From Bifidobacterium apri (GTDB lineage: Bacteria; Actinomycetota; Actinomycetes; Actinomycetales; Bifidobacteriaceae): a DNA stretch of 64,000 nt. Under the pieces are notes generated by a model, which made no database searches, was not told the DNA's origin, and saw nothing but the letters and a program-made list of their open reading frames with translations. Each line of letters begins with the position of its first letter. Position 1 is the stretch's first letter. Made by a program: the position numbers and the translations under genes. This document shows positions 26,900 to 34,864 of the stretch, one piece after another. The DNA lies in assembly GCF_009299485.1 (NCBI RefSeq), contig NZ_WBSO01000001.1, positions 124,001-188,000 of the forward strand, written 5' to 3'.

Positions 26900-28537
26900 T
26901 TACGCCAGCTCGGTGTATGTAGGGCTCCACCTTTGTGCATCCACGGCATCGGCAACGTTATCCACCGCCCTGCGGTTCAGCCCTTCCCTGACCGCCTCAC
27001 CGGCGACGGCAATCGCCACGGTTCTCGAAAACTCAGGGAGTTCCGATACCGGCGGAAGGACTGCAGCACCGGCACGGGAAGCATCGACAATGTCGCTGAT
27101 CGAGTGTGCCGCGACGGAAATCATCCGGTCGGTGACAAGCTTTGCATCTGCACTGATCACGCCAAGCCCCAGTCCCGGATAGATCAGGGCGTTGTTCGCC
27201 TGCCCGATTTCATACGTGACGCCCTTATATGAGACCGGCGCAGACGGAATTCCCGTTGCCACGAGCGCCCGTCCCTCGGTCCAGCGAATGAGGTCCTCCG
27301 CCTTTGCCTCCGCCAGTTCCGTCGGGTTGCTCAGCGGGAAGATAATGGGGCTCGCCGTGTGGGCCGCCATCTCCTTCACGATCTCCTCTGTGAAGGCACC
27401 GCCCTGCGTGGATGTTCCAACCAGGATAGTGGGATGGATCGCCTTCACCGCTGCCGCCAGCGTGGTCAACGCATCCACGTCAGCGAACTCCTCTCTGCTT
27501 CGTGCAAAGACGGCCTGCTCCGGGGTCAGATCCTGCATGTCGTCAAAGAGAAGACCCTGCTTGTCGACAAGATAGAAGTGCTTTTGGGCTTCCTTGACAT
27601 CCATGCCTTGGTCAACCATTTCCTGGCAGATCCTCTTCACAATGCCGCAGCCCGCCGTTCCCGCACCAAAGCACAGGTACTTCTGGTCGGCGAGTTTCTC
27701 GCCGGAGATGCGCAGCGCCCCGAGTATTCCCGCCAGAGAGATGATGCCGGTTCCCTCGATGTCGTCATTGAATACTGGATACCGGTTGACATACCGGTTC
27801 AGGAGCACTGCCGCATGGCCTCTTCCGAAATCCTCGAAGTGGAGGTACAGGTGCGGGAACATCCTCTCCACAAGCTCCACGAACTGGTCGATGTAGGCGT
27901 AGTACTGCTCGTCCCCGATCCGATGGTGATGCAAGCCCAGATACAGTGGATCGTCCAGAAGGCTCTGGCGGTCCGTGCCCGCATCGATGACGACGGGCAG
28001 CACCTTCGCCGGGTCAATGCCGGCCGCAGCGGTATACACCATCAGCTTTCCAGTGGAAATGCTGACGCCATTGGTTCCCCAATCGCCGATTCCCAGAATG
28101 GCCTGCGCATCGGTGACCACGATCAGCTCAATGTCCCGGTCTCCCGCCGCATTGCGGATGGCCTCCTCCATCTCTTCCGGATGATCTGCCGTAAGATAAG
28201 CCGCGTTCTGCGGCGTCATAAAGAACTCACTGTAATTGCGGATGCTCTCGGCGATGCCCGGATCATAGACGATTGGCATGAGTTCCTGCACATGCTGCGA
28301 GAAGAGGTAGAAAAACAGGGTCCGGTTTCGGCTGAAGAGATTCATCAGATAGTGGCGCTTTTCTGTGACGCTCTCCCTGCGCTGCACGTTTTCATATGCC
28401 CGTGCCGCCTGCAGTTCAATCGTCTGCACCACCGGCGGCAGAATGCCGACCAGCCCGAATTTCTTCCTCTCCTCCTGCGTAAACGCAGTCCCCTTGTTCA
28501 AAAACGGATCATTGAGAAGTTCATAACCTGTTTTCAT
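26900..28537 (-). CDS. Malolactic enzyme / NAD-malic enzyme family protein
   Basis: The 545-residue protein closely resembles lactobacillal malolactic enzyme in order and wording of motifs: NDPFLNKGTAFTQEER near the start, MPIVYDPGIAE, IVVTDAQAILGIGDWG, KLMVYTAAAGIDP with the catalytic Lys and Tyr region, LHFEDFGRGHA with metal-binding Glu-Asp, FNDDIEGTG, and the NAD-binding FGAGTAGCGI. It would convert malate to lactate, or to pyruvate with NADH; these cannot be told apart by eye. AAGGAGGTG precedes the ATG at 28537, an unusually strong site for this genome. A TACAAT box lies at 28572-28577. No malate permease is adjacent. The gene borders an arsenic island and is probably acquired. Confidence 0.85.
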   Translation of the reverse strand: MKTGYELLNDPFLNKGTAFTQEERKKFGLVGILPPVVQTIELQAARAYENVQRRESVTEKRHYLMNLFSRNRTLFFYLFSQHVQELMPIVYDPGIAESIRNYSEFFMTPQNAAYLTADHPEEMEEAIRNAAGDRDIELIVVTDAQAILGIGDWGTNGVSISTGKLMVYTAAAGIDPAKVLPVVIDAGTDRQSLLDDPLYLGLHHHRIGDEQYYAYIDQFVELVERMFPHLYLHFEDFGRGHAAVLLNRYVNRYPVFNDDIEGTGIISLAGILGALRISGEKLADQKYLCFGAGTAGCGIVKRICQEMVDQGMDVKEAQKHFYLVDKQGLLFDDMQDLTPEQAVFARSREEFADVDALTTLAAAVKAIHPTILVGTSTQGGAFTEEIVKEMAAHTASPIIFPLSNPTELAEAKAEDLIRWTEGRALVATGIPSAPVSYKGVTYEIGQANNALIYPGLGLGVISADAKLVTDRMISVAAHSISDIVDASRAGAAVLPPVSELPEFSRTVAIAVAGEAVREGLNRRAVDNVADAVDAQRWSPTYTELA

Positions 28538-28874
28538 ATGCTCGCACCTCCTTGCGTTTGTTATTGCGGTCATTGTAGCAAAACAGTCTTGTTCTCAGGA
28601 AAACAGCGTAACCGTCTCAATGTGGCACGAGACAAGCACCTGATTGTCTGGATTCCGGGCACATTTCCGCCCGTTCGTGGGAACTGCTCTAAGCCGAAAA
28701 TCGGCGTTTTTACAGGTGCTCTTAGTTTGCGGGAACTGGTCCACGTGCTTTTTCTACCTATAATATGGCGGGCTGGAGGGAGGCCATCGTCTCGACCTGC
28801 TCTCCTCTGCTCAGTCGGTTTATGATCAAGGTCTCAACCCAGCATGCTGTTAACTTGGTCGGTATCTTGGTCGG
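28538..28874. other. Upstream region of the malolactic enzyme gene
   Basis: TACAAT on the minus strand at 28572-28577, preceded by TGC, is a likely extended -10 element for the malolactic enzyme gene. A small GCCGA-AAA-TCGGC hairpin (28693-28705) followed by GTTTTT on the plus strand resembles a weak terminator. GGGAACTG occurs twice (about 28679 and 28731). No gene is visible. Confidence 0.4.
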
Positions 28875-28967
28875 TCAGCGATCAAGTTGCTTTCTCCTGT
28901 ACCTCTGATTTCGACTGTTAGGTTTGTCGGGAATTGTCATTTCGATAACTCCTTGTGCTAATTGCAT
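28875..28967 (-). pseudogene. C-terminal remnant of a Fic/AAA-associated winged-helix protein (copy 1)
   Basis: The minus strand reads LAQGVIEMTIPDKPNSRNQ then RYRRKQLDR and a TGA at 28875-28877. The phrase EMTIPDKPNS-x-NQ-Y is the conserved end of the winged-helix tail found on Fic proteins and AAA_4 (RecG-like) regulators. Only about 28 residues remain. Confidence 0.6.
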
Positions 28968-28980
28968 GGAGCGCCAGCCA

Positions 28981-29029
28981 ACGGCCGGCTTTGCGGAGCT
29001 AAACGGCCGCGATGCGGAGCGAGCGGCCA
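28981..29029. repeat. Imperfect 22-bp direct repeat
   Basis: ACGGCCG followed by TGCGGAGC occurs twice (28981-28999 and 29003-29020), and GCGGCC follows at 29023. It lies between the two pseudogene fragments and may mark an old junction. Confidence 0.55.
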
Positions 29030-29123
29030 CCTCTTTTCTGACTTGATTTGAGCATCTTCCTTCATAATGAAAATATGCCGTATTGTCGGCGATTCTTCAT
29101 TGTCCGTTTTTTTATGTCAATTT

Positions 29124-29376
29124 TCAATTTTTGACTTCAAAGTTCACTTTTTTATATTTTTGGTTCTTACTATTCGGCTTATCAGATATCGTCATTTCGA
29201 TTTTTCCTGCATTAAGCAAAGGCTTAATATATCTTTCCGAAAAGTTTCTTCTGCCGGCCAGCCCCATAAACTCCTGCATTTCTTTCCTGCTGCGAGGTAT
29301 GGAGCAAAATTGAATAAGATCTTGTATCGTGACTTGTTCCTTATCTTGTTCCTTACCTCTTTGCCGACCACTTCAC
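29124..29376 (-). pseudogene. C-terminal remnant of a Fic/AAA-associated winged-helix protein (copy 2)
   Basis: The frame reads EQVTIQDLIQFCSIPRSRKE, then MQEFMGLAGRRNFSERYIKP, IEMTISDKPNSKNQKYKKVN and a TGA at 29124-29126. This matches the FCSVPRSRKEMQEYL...EMTIPDKPKS-x-KQKY tail of Fic and AAA_4 proteins. It is closed upstream by a stop near 29379 and has no start. The DNA is distinctly AT-rich, like the ars genes next to it. Confidence 0.7.
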
Positions 29377-29422
29377 CGTGGAATTCAAGTCCGGGGTTAC
29401 AATCGATATCGAAGCATAAAAA

Positions 29423-29462
29423 GACTCCTCGCCGCCGACGCATTTGCCGGTAGTGAGGAGCC
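29423..29462 (-). terminator. Terminator of the ars operon
   Basis: On the minus strand CTCCTC (29455-29460) pairs with GAGGAG (29425-29430) around an inner CCG/CGG helix, and CTTTTTATG follows. It sits just after the last ars gene. Confidence 0.8.
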
Positions 29463-29480
29463 TTTATCTCTTCTGAATGA

Positions 29481-29831
29481 TCAGCCTAACAACTTTTCAA
29501 CTTCTCCCGGCTTTAGCACTTTACCGACAGATACGATTTTATCATTAACAAGGAGTGCAGGCATACTCATAACACCATAGCTCATTACCTTCTCCATATC
29601 GGTGATGTACTCTACCTCAACATTCAATCCAAGATTCTCAACAGCTTTCTTGGCATTCTCATACTGTTCGTGACATGACTTGCAACCCGCACCAAGAACT
29701 TTGATGCAGCAAACGCCATCAATCTTTTCTCCGCAGCAGGGAGTAGATTCAGCCTTAACTTCTTCCGTCCCTCCGCAGCAACATGTGGGCTCCGCCTTGA
29801 CTACTTCTTTTTTCTTACCAAACAGTGCCAT
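29481..29831 (-). CDS. Thioredoxin-fold redox-active disulfide protein of the ars operon
   Basis: The 116-residue protein has a cysteine-rich leader (PTCCCGG, TPCCGEK) and a compact thioredoxin fold with the active pair in GAGCKSCHEQY, a cis-proline in MSMPALLV, and VGKVLKPGEVEKLLG at the end. This is the TM0996/MTH895-like family that often accompanies ArsP-type permeases and may reduce or hand over arsenic or organoarsenicals. GGAGGATATGATC precedes the ATG at 29831. It is the last gene of the operon, a few bases after the permease. The codon use and composition are AT-richer than the surrounding chromosome. Confidence 0.85.
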   Translation of the reverse strand: MALFGKKKEVVKAEPTCCCGGTEEVKAESTPCCGEKIDGVCCIKVLGAGCKSCHEQYENAKKAVENLGLNVEVEYITDMEKVMSYGVMSMPALLVNDKIVSVGKVLKPGEVEKLLG

Positions 29832-29845
29832 GATCATATCCTCCT

Positions 29846-30844
29846 TCAGATGAATAAACTTTGAAATACATTAAAGCCGTATCCGACAATGATGATACCC
29901 ACTGTGCAGATGGCTATAAATGTCGCTAAGAGTTTTGGCTTGATAGCCTTTTTCAGCATTATGAGGGACGGAAGGCTGAGCGTGGTAACCGCCATCATAA
30001 AGCTGAGAATCGTACCGAGCAATGCTCCCTTTGCAAAAAGTGCCTCGGCAATCGGAATCGTGCCGAAAATGTCTGCGTACATGGGTATGCCGACAAGCGT
30101 GGCGAGTATCACACCGAACGGATTATTGCTGCCGAGAACGGTTTCCACCCAGCCTTCGGGAATCCAGTTATGGATCACCGCGCCGATAGCCACGCCGACA
30201 AGGATATAAGGGAACACTTTCTTAAAGGTGGCTGCAACCTGATCTCTGGAATAAATCAGCCGGTCTTTAACAGTGAGATTCGGAGACTCGATATCCACCT
30301 TGCTGTTGTTATTGCGGATAAAATCAGCAATCTGGTCTTCCATGTGCAGGTGTTCTATCAAAGTGCCGCCAATGACGGCGATGACAAGCCCCAGCACCAC
30401 GTACGCCACGGCAATCTTCACGCCAAAGATACTGACGAGAAGCACAAGACTTCCCAAGTCCACCATCGGTGATGAAATCAGGAAGGAAAATGTCACGCCA
30501 AGCGGAAGCCCCGCACTCGTAAAGCCAATAAAAATCGGAATGGACGAGCAGGAACAGAATGGCGTTACCGTCCCAAGCAAGGCACCGATAATATTCGCTC
30601 CGATCCCGTGGAATCTTCCCAAGATCTTCCGACTGCGCTCCGGAGGGAAGAAACTCTGGATATAGGAAATCAGGAAGATCAACACACAAAGCAATACTGT
30701 TATTTTAATTGTGTCATAACTGAAGAACTGAATGCTGCCGCCAATCCGGCTATTCACATCGAGTCCGACCATGAGCAATACTTTCCCAATAAGGGCATTC
30801 AACCACTCCATCCCAAGTATTTGATCCTGAATAAAAGTCCACAT
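29846..30844 (-). CDS. ArsP/DUF318-type permease
   Basis: The 332-residue protein has about eight to ten membrane helices and the signature TPFCSCSSIPIFIGFTSAG, whose cysteines are typical of ArsP-like permeases that expel trivalent organoarsenicals. A second family block is GIPMYADIFGTIPIAEALF. Its ATG overlaps the acr3 stop by one base (TAATG), so translation is coupled. Substrate is inferred from the family and operon; some members handle other metals. Confidence 0.85.
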   Translation of the reverse strand: MWTFIQDQILGMEWLNALIGKVLLMVGLDVNSRIGGSIQFFSYDTIKITVLLCVLIFLISYIQSFFPPERSRKILGRFHGIGANIIGALLGTVTPFCSCSSIPIFIGFTSAGLPLGVTFSFLISSPMVDLGSLVLLVSIFGVKIAVAYVVLGLVIAVIGGTLIEHLHMEDQIADFIRNNNSKVDIESPNLTVKDRLIYSRDQVAATFKKVFPYILVGVAIGAVIHNWIPEGWVETVLGSNNPFGVILATLVGIPMYADIFGTIPIAEALFAKGALLGTILSFMMAVTTLSLPSLIMLKKAIKPKLLATFIAICTVGIIIVGYGFNVFQSLFI

Positions 30845-31884
30845 TACGCAAACCTCGCTTTTGTTTTATTAGCAATTCGCACAAGCATCAGCATTACCGG
30901 AACCTCCGTCAGAACGCCTACTGTGGTGGCGAGTGCTGCTGGGCTTGTCGTTCCGAAAAGTGCAATAGCCACAGCCACCGCGAGTTCAAAGAAATTCGAT
31001 GCACCGATCATTCCAGCAGGAGCCGCAATATCATGTGGTAATTTAAGTAACTTGCTTGCTCCGTAAGCGATAAAGAAGATCAGAAACGTCTGAATGGTTA
31101 GCGGGATCGCTATCAGCACAATATGAAGCGGATTAGACAGAATCACCTCTGCCTGTGAACTGAAGATAATAATCAGCGTTAACAGCAGACCTATCGTTGT
31201 GGCATTGTCGAACTTGTGGATAAACGTGCTCTCAAAGTAATCCGCGCCTCTTTGCTTCGTGACTGTTATCCTCGTGAGGATGCCGCCCACAAGCGGAATC
31301 ACTACAAACAGAAAGATGCTGACGAACAGGGTGCTATAGGGAACAGCCACATTGGAAACGCCTAAAAGGAATTTTACGATTGGAACAAAAGCCACAAGGA
31401 TGATGAGGTCATTTGTCGCCACCTGTACGACCGTATAAGCAGGATTTCCTTTTGTAAGCGTACTCCACACAAACACCATCGCCGTACACGGAGCAGCTCC
31501 TAAAAGCACAGCTCCGGCAAGGTACTCCGTTGCCAATCCGGGAGATATGATGGATTTGAATACGACAAATAAAAACAGATAAGCTATTCCATACATGGTG
31601 AACGGCTTGATCAGCCAGTTTGTAACCCATGTGACCAGAAGTCCCTTCGGATTCTTTCCAATCTGTTTTATGCTCTGAAAATCCACTTTCATCATCATAG
31701 GGTAGATCATGACCCAGATGAGAACAGCGATAGGAATCGAAATGCCGGAAATCTGAAATTGACCGAGCGTATCAGGAATAGCCGGGATAAAGTGCCCAAT
31801 CAGTACTCCTATGGCCATGCAGAGCAGTACCCACACAGAAAGATAACGCTGAAATGTATTTATGCCTTTGCTTTGATTGCTCAT
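30844..31884 (-). CDS. acr3: Arsenite efflux transporter Acr3
   Basis: The 346-residue, ten-helix protein exports As(III). The family's essential cysteine lies in GAAPCTAMVFVWS, followed by TKGNPAYTVVQVATND. The conserved Glu of the fourth-to-last helix is in ASNFFELAVAVAIALFG. GGAGGCGAAGTC precedes the ATG at 31884; MSNQSKGINTFQRYLSVWV is a typical start, and a longer frame to 31911 is not needed. It is the second gene of the operon, after arsR, and is translationally coupled to the permease gene. High similarity of style to Firmicutes Acr3 suggests transfer. Confidence 0.93.
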   Translation of the reverse strand: MSNQSKGINTFQRYLSVWVLLCMAIGVLIGHFIPAIPDTLGQFQISGISIPIAVLIWVMIYPMMMKVDFQSIKQIGKNPKGLLVTWVTNWLIKPFTMYGIAYLFLFVVFKSIISPGLATEYLAGAVLLGAAPCTAMVFVWSTLTKGNPAYTVVQVATNDLIILVAFVPIVKFLLGVSNVAVPYSTLFVSIFLFVVIPLVGGILTRITVTKQRGADYFESTFIHKFDNATTIGLLLTLIIIFSSQAEVILSNPLHIVLIAIPLTIQTFLIFFIAYGASKLLKLPHDIAAPAGMIGASNFFELAVAVAIALFGTTSPAALATTVGVLTEVPVMLMLVRIANKTKARFA

Positions 31885-31940
31885 GACTTCGCCTCCGTTA
31901 GTTTGATACATTGAAATATATCTATGCTTAAGTGCTTTAT

Positions 31941-31966
31941 ATAGGCAATCCCAAAGGACTGCCTAT
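31941..31966 (-). terminator. Hairpin between arsR and acr3
   Basis: ATAGGCA (31941-31947) pairs with TGCCTAT (31960-31966), with an inner TCC/GGA. It could cause partial termination after arsR or stabilise the mRNA ends. Confidence 0.55.
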
Positions 31967-31982
31967 GAATGATAGATATCGA

Positions 31983-32303
31983 TTACTTCTTTTCCTTGCA
32001 TCCGCAGGATACGCTCTCGTCCGTTTTGCAGTCACATCTTGCGTAGGAACCGATCATGTCCCGGAACTCCCTGACCCCGTCTGCGGAGATGGAGTAATGC
32101 ATCCATTTTCCCTCTTTGTAGTAATCTACAAGTCCGCTGTCCGCAAGGATCTTCATGTGATGCGAAAGAGTCGGCTGTGTGATATTCAGTTCCTCCAGCA
32201 GATCACATCCACACTTCTCCCCATGCTGGAGAGCAAGCATGATCGCAAGACGGTTCTCATCTGCGAGCGCCTTTATTTTTTTAACGTCTTCTCTGAATCC
32301 CAT
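31983..32303 (-). CDS. arsR: Arsenic-responsive repressor ArsR
   Basis: The 106-residue protein has an ArsR/SmtB winged helix: ALADENRLAIMLAL, then CGCDLLEELNITQPTLSHHMKIL as sensor and recognition helices, followed by VDYYKEGKWMHYSI as the wing. Cysteines in the KCGCDLLEEL segment match the As(III) site in the first recognition helix of classic ArsR. The C-terminal tail (CDCKTDESVSCGC) could add further thiol ligands. GGAGGTGAAAATC precedes the ATG at 32303. It heads the operon and faces its own operator, described separately. Confidence 0.93.
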   Translation of the reverse strand: MGFREDVKKIKALADENRLAIMLALQHGEKCGCDLLEELNITQPTLSHHMKILADSGLVDYYKEGKWMHYSISADGVREFRDMIGSYARCDCKTDESVSCGCKEKK

Positions 32304-32329
32304 GATTTTCACCTCCAAGAGATGTACAT

Positions 32330-32364
32330 ATCATATCACACACATTTATAGTTGTCAATGTGTG
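32330..32364 (-). promoter_or_regulatory. ars operon promoter with ArsR operator
   Basis: On the minus strand TTGACA (32353-32358) and TATGAT (32330-32335) are separated by exactly 17 bases. CACACAT (32339-32345) and ATGTGTG (32358-32364) form a 7-bp inverted repeat covering the spacer and -35 edge, as expected for an ArsR operator. Confidence 0.88.
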
Positions 32365-32422
32365 AATGAAATATTGCTTAACAATCTTTTCACCTCTGAT
32401 GGCAGTGTGGGAGCCTTTTTCC

Positions 32423-32503
32423 GACATCTATCTCGCAGCCACAACTTCCCAACATCTAACTCGGCAACTCAACATAGTGACATCTATCGTGGCAACTCAA
32501 CTC
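32423..32503 (+). repeat. Three direct repeats with a 28-bp period
   Basis: GACATCTATCTCGCAGCCAC (32423), AACATCTAACTCGGCAACTC (32451) and GACATCTATCGTGGCAACTC (32479) start exactly 28 bases apart. Repeated blocks like these occur at the ends of IS21-type elements. They sit at the right boundary of the AT-rich ars region. Confidence 0.7.
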
Positions 32504-32615
32504 TCACACTTTTCGAGCCTTTTTGCCCTTGGATAAGTTACCGAGAAGCGTTTTGTCTGTCCGATGCCAAATTGCCCGATTGCTCGAAAACCGCAGTATT
32601 ATTGGGCTTTCGCGC

Positions 32616-33923
32616 CTATTTTCCTTCGACCCTTGACATCAAACATACCGTCTCAACATGGTGGGTCATCGGGTAGATGTCGTAGGCGCGGATATCGGTC
32701 AGACGATAACCAAGCTCGCCGACAAGCGTAGCGGTATCGCGGGCGAGGCTCGTCGGATCGCAAGCGATGTAGATGACCGCTTTCGCACCGCTTTCGGCGA
32801 TCTGACGGCACACCGCCGCCTTCGCACCGGCACGCGGCGGGTCAAGCACAACAACATCAGGATGAGCCAAGTCGCTGGGGACACGCTGCAACGTGCGGCG
32901 AACATCGCCGACGCGGGCGTCCACGGAACTGATCTGGCAATGTCGCAGATTATACTGGGCGTTGCGCACCGCGGTGCGTCCGCCCTCGATACTGAGCATG
33001 CGGGTGCGCTCCGCGGCAAGCATACTCAGCGGCAGCGTGAACAACCCGGAGCCGGAATACAAATCCCACAACACAGCCTGCTTACGGCCATCAAGCGTCT
33101 GCCGAACCAAGTCCACCACATGATTGGCAAGCATCACCGGAGCCATGCGATGCACCTGCCAGAAACCGTTCGCATCCACACGATAATCGAAGGTTCCGCC
33201 GGCTACCGTCACAGATTCGCGCACATGCTTCGATCCCGACCGCAACTCGCCATCAACCAGTACGGCGTAATTGTTGCCGACCGCTTTCAACAACGCTCGA
33301 GAATCAGCATACGTGGTGTCGATGCCACGTGGTTCCGGCACAGATAGTCTGATCTGAGAACCAGGCTCAAAACCGCCATCCCAGATGTGTTCCTCGTCCG
33401 CCACTGCAAGCAGCGCACGAGATGCAAGCGGCATGGTGTCAATCGGGACCCGCACATGCGAGCCTCGCCGGCGCATGGACGGCATACCATGCTCATCGGC
33501 GATCATCTCAATGCGTGTACGCCAATTCAGCCCGCCGAGTTCAACATCGTGATCGGCACGTTCAACCGGCACAGGATCACACTCGACATGCCCCATGCGA
33601 TGCATCTGGTCGGTGATCACCGCGGACTTCCAAGCAAGCTGTCCCGGCAGACTCACATGCACCAAGTCCGCTCCCCCGACGCCACCACCCTGCGCCAGCG
33701 GCCCTGCCAACTGCCAGACAGGTTCGACACGATCCGGGCTTGCTTCAAGCACCTCCACCACTTCGCCGGTCCAGAACCGGTCATCACGGTCATGCGGCTC
33801 GTCAAGTTCGACGCGCACCAACTCCCCCGGAAGCGCGAACCTGACGAACACCACGCGGCCATCGATATGGCCGACGCAGCGACCCTGATCGGCATACCGT
33901 TCGATACGCACTTCTACCTGCAT
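32616..33923 (-). CDS. TrmA/RlmD-family RNA (uracil-5)-methyltransferase
   Basis: The 435-residue protein has an N-terminal TRAM domain (MQVEVRIERYADQGRCVGHID), then an S-adenosylmethionine-dependent methyltransferase core: DLYSGSGLFTLPL, VVVLDPPRAGA, IYIACDPTSLARD (with catalytic cysteine) and DIYPMTHHVETVCLM. These are the signatures of TrmA/RlmC/RlmD enzymes that make m5U in tRNA or 23S rRNA. Which RNA is modified cannot be read. TAGGAAAC precedes the ATG at 33923; the frame is open back to a TTG at 33977 but family similarity begins at MQVEVR. It is separated from the ars region by about 110 bases of non-coding DNA. Confidence 0.9.
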   Translation of the reverse strand: MQVEVRIERYADQGRCVGHIDGRVVFVRFALPGELVRVELDEPHDRDDRFWTGEVVEVLEASPDRVEPVWQLAGPLAQGGGVGGADLVHVSLPGQLAWKSAVITDQMHRMGHVECDPVPVERADHDVELGGLNWRTRIEMIADEHGMPSMRRRGSHVRVPIDTMPLASRALLAVADEEHIWDGGFEPGSQIRLSVPEPRGIDTTYADSRALLKAVGNNYAVLVDGELRSGSKHVRESVTVAGGTFDYRVDANGFWQVHRMAPVMLANHVVDLVRQTLDGRKQAVLWDLYSGSGLFTLPLSMLAAERTRMLSIEGGRTAVRNAQYNLRHCQISSVDARVGDVRRTLQRVPSDLAHPDVVVLDPPRAGAKAAVCRQIAESGAKAVIYIACDPTSLARDTATLVGELGYRLTDIRAYDIYPMTHHVETVCLMSRVEGK

Positions 33924-34105
33924 GTTTCCTATCACTTTCCTACCTGCCAACAGCCGGGCGGTGCACGCGCCGGCCAATCAAGCGGCCCGGACATCGGCAT
34001 GCCGACCGCAACTTACTGGTGCAACAACCTAGCACAACCCGTTGCCGAGAAACGACAATGGCGGATGATGCGCACACCCTGCACACCATCCGCCACATGA
34101 CATCA

Positions 34106-34864
34106 TCAGCCGCGTTCCGCTGTCAGATCCCCACTGTCCGCTGATTGCCGTTGTACCGCACGCTCAAGTTCACGATGTCGATGCATCGGCGTGGCGACAA
34201 TCAAATACGATACCCAAATCGCCAAAGCCCAGAACGGAATGCCCATCAGCAGACGAGCCGTACCCAGCCATGCCACCCGGTCAGACAAGTACAGCGGGAC
34301 TTGGACGAGCAGCCGGAGCGCGAACACGCCCACCCACAGCGCGGTGATCGCCATATACGCCCGTTTGAGCGGCTTGTCGTTCATCCAGCCATGGAACCAA
34401 TCGCCGAAACGCTCGGTCGGCAACGACCGGATGAACTCGACCACCAGTCCAAGCCCCGGCACCCGCGCAATCAGCGAGATGCCCAACAGCACGATATACA
34501 CCGCATTCGTAATGAACCCGAACATGTAGTAATTACGCGCCTCATGGCTATGCCACGCCCACACCAGACAGATGGCGACCGACACCAATCCGCTCAACGC
34601 GCCCATCACAGACTGGCGTTGGATGAGCCGTGCCACCACTTGCACCGCAGCCAACACCGCGGACACCAACACCGTCGCGCGAAGATCGGACGTAATCACG
34701 AACATCACGACGAATACGAAACCCGGCAGCATCGATTCCACGACGCCACGCGGACCGCCAATAGCATCAATGACGGAAAAATCACCATCCCCGGCTTGGG
34801 TGAGCGCGGCGACGCCGGTACGCGGTTTGCGGTTCGAGGCCGAATCCGGCATGGTGCCGCTCAA
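34106..34864 (-). CDS. DUF3159 membrane protein
   Basis: The 252-residue protein starts with a soluble segment, then GGPRGVVESMLPGFVFVVMFV, a family mark, followed by five or six further membrane helices. In actinobacteria it lies beside DUF3710 and frequently beside OB-fold or TrkA-like genes, with no established role. The ATG overlaps the DUF3710 stop by four bases (34861-34864), indicating coupled translation. Confidence 0.8.
   Translation of the reverse strand: MSGTMPDSASNRKPRTGVAALTQAGDGDFSVIDAIGGPRGVVESMLPGFVFVVMFVITSDLRATVLVSAVLAAVQVVARLIQRQSVMGALSGLVSVAICLVWAWHSHEARNYYMFGFITNAVYIVLLGISLIARVPGLGLVVEFIRSLPTERFGDWFHGWMNDKPLKRAYMAITALWVGVFALRLLVQVPLYLSDRVAWLGTARLLMGIPFWALAIWVSYLIVATPMHRHRELERAVQRQSADSGDLTAERG

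Larger units (their letters stand above)
26900..32503. other. Putative horizontally acquired island (mle-ars)
   Basis: From the malolactic enzyme gene to the 28-bp-period repeats, the genes resemble Firmicutes homologues, have stronger AGGAGG-like ribosome sites, and (28.9-32.5 kb especially) are clearly AT-richer than the neighbouring core genes. Two pseudogene fragments of one family lie inside. No integrase or intact transposase is present, so the vehicle is lost or lies elsewhere. Confidence 0.6.
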
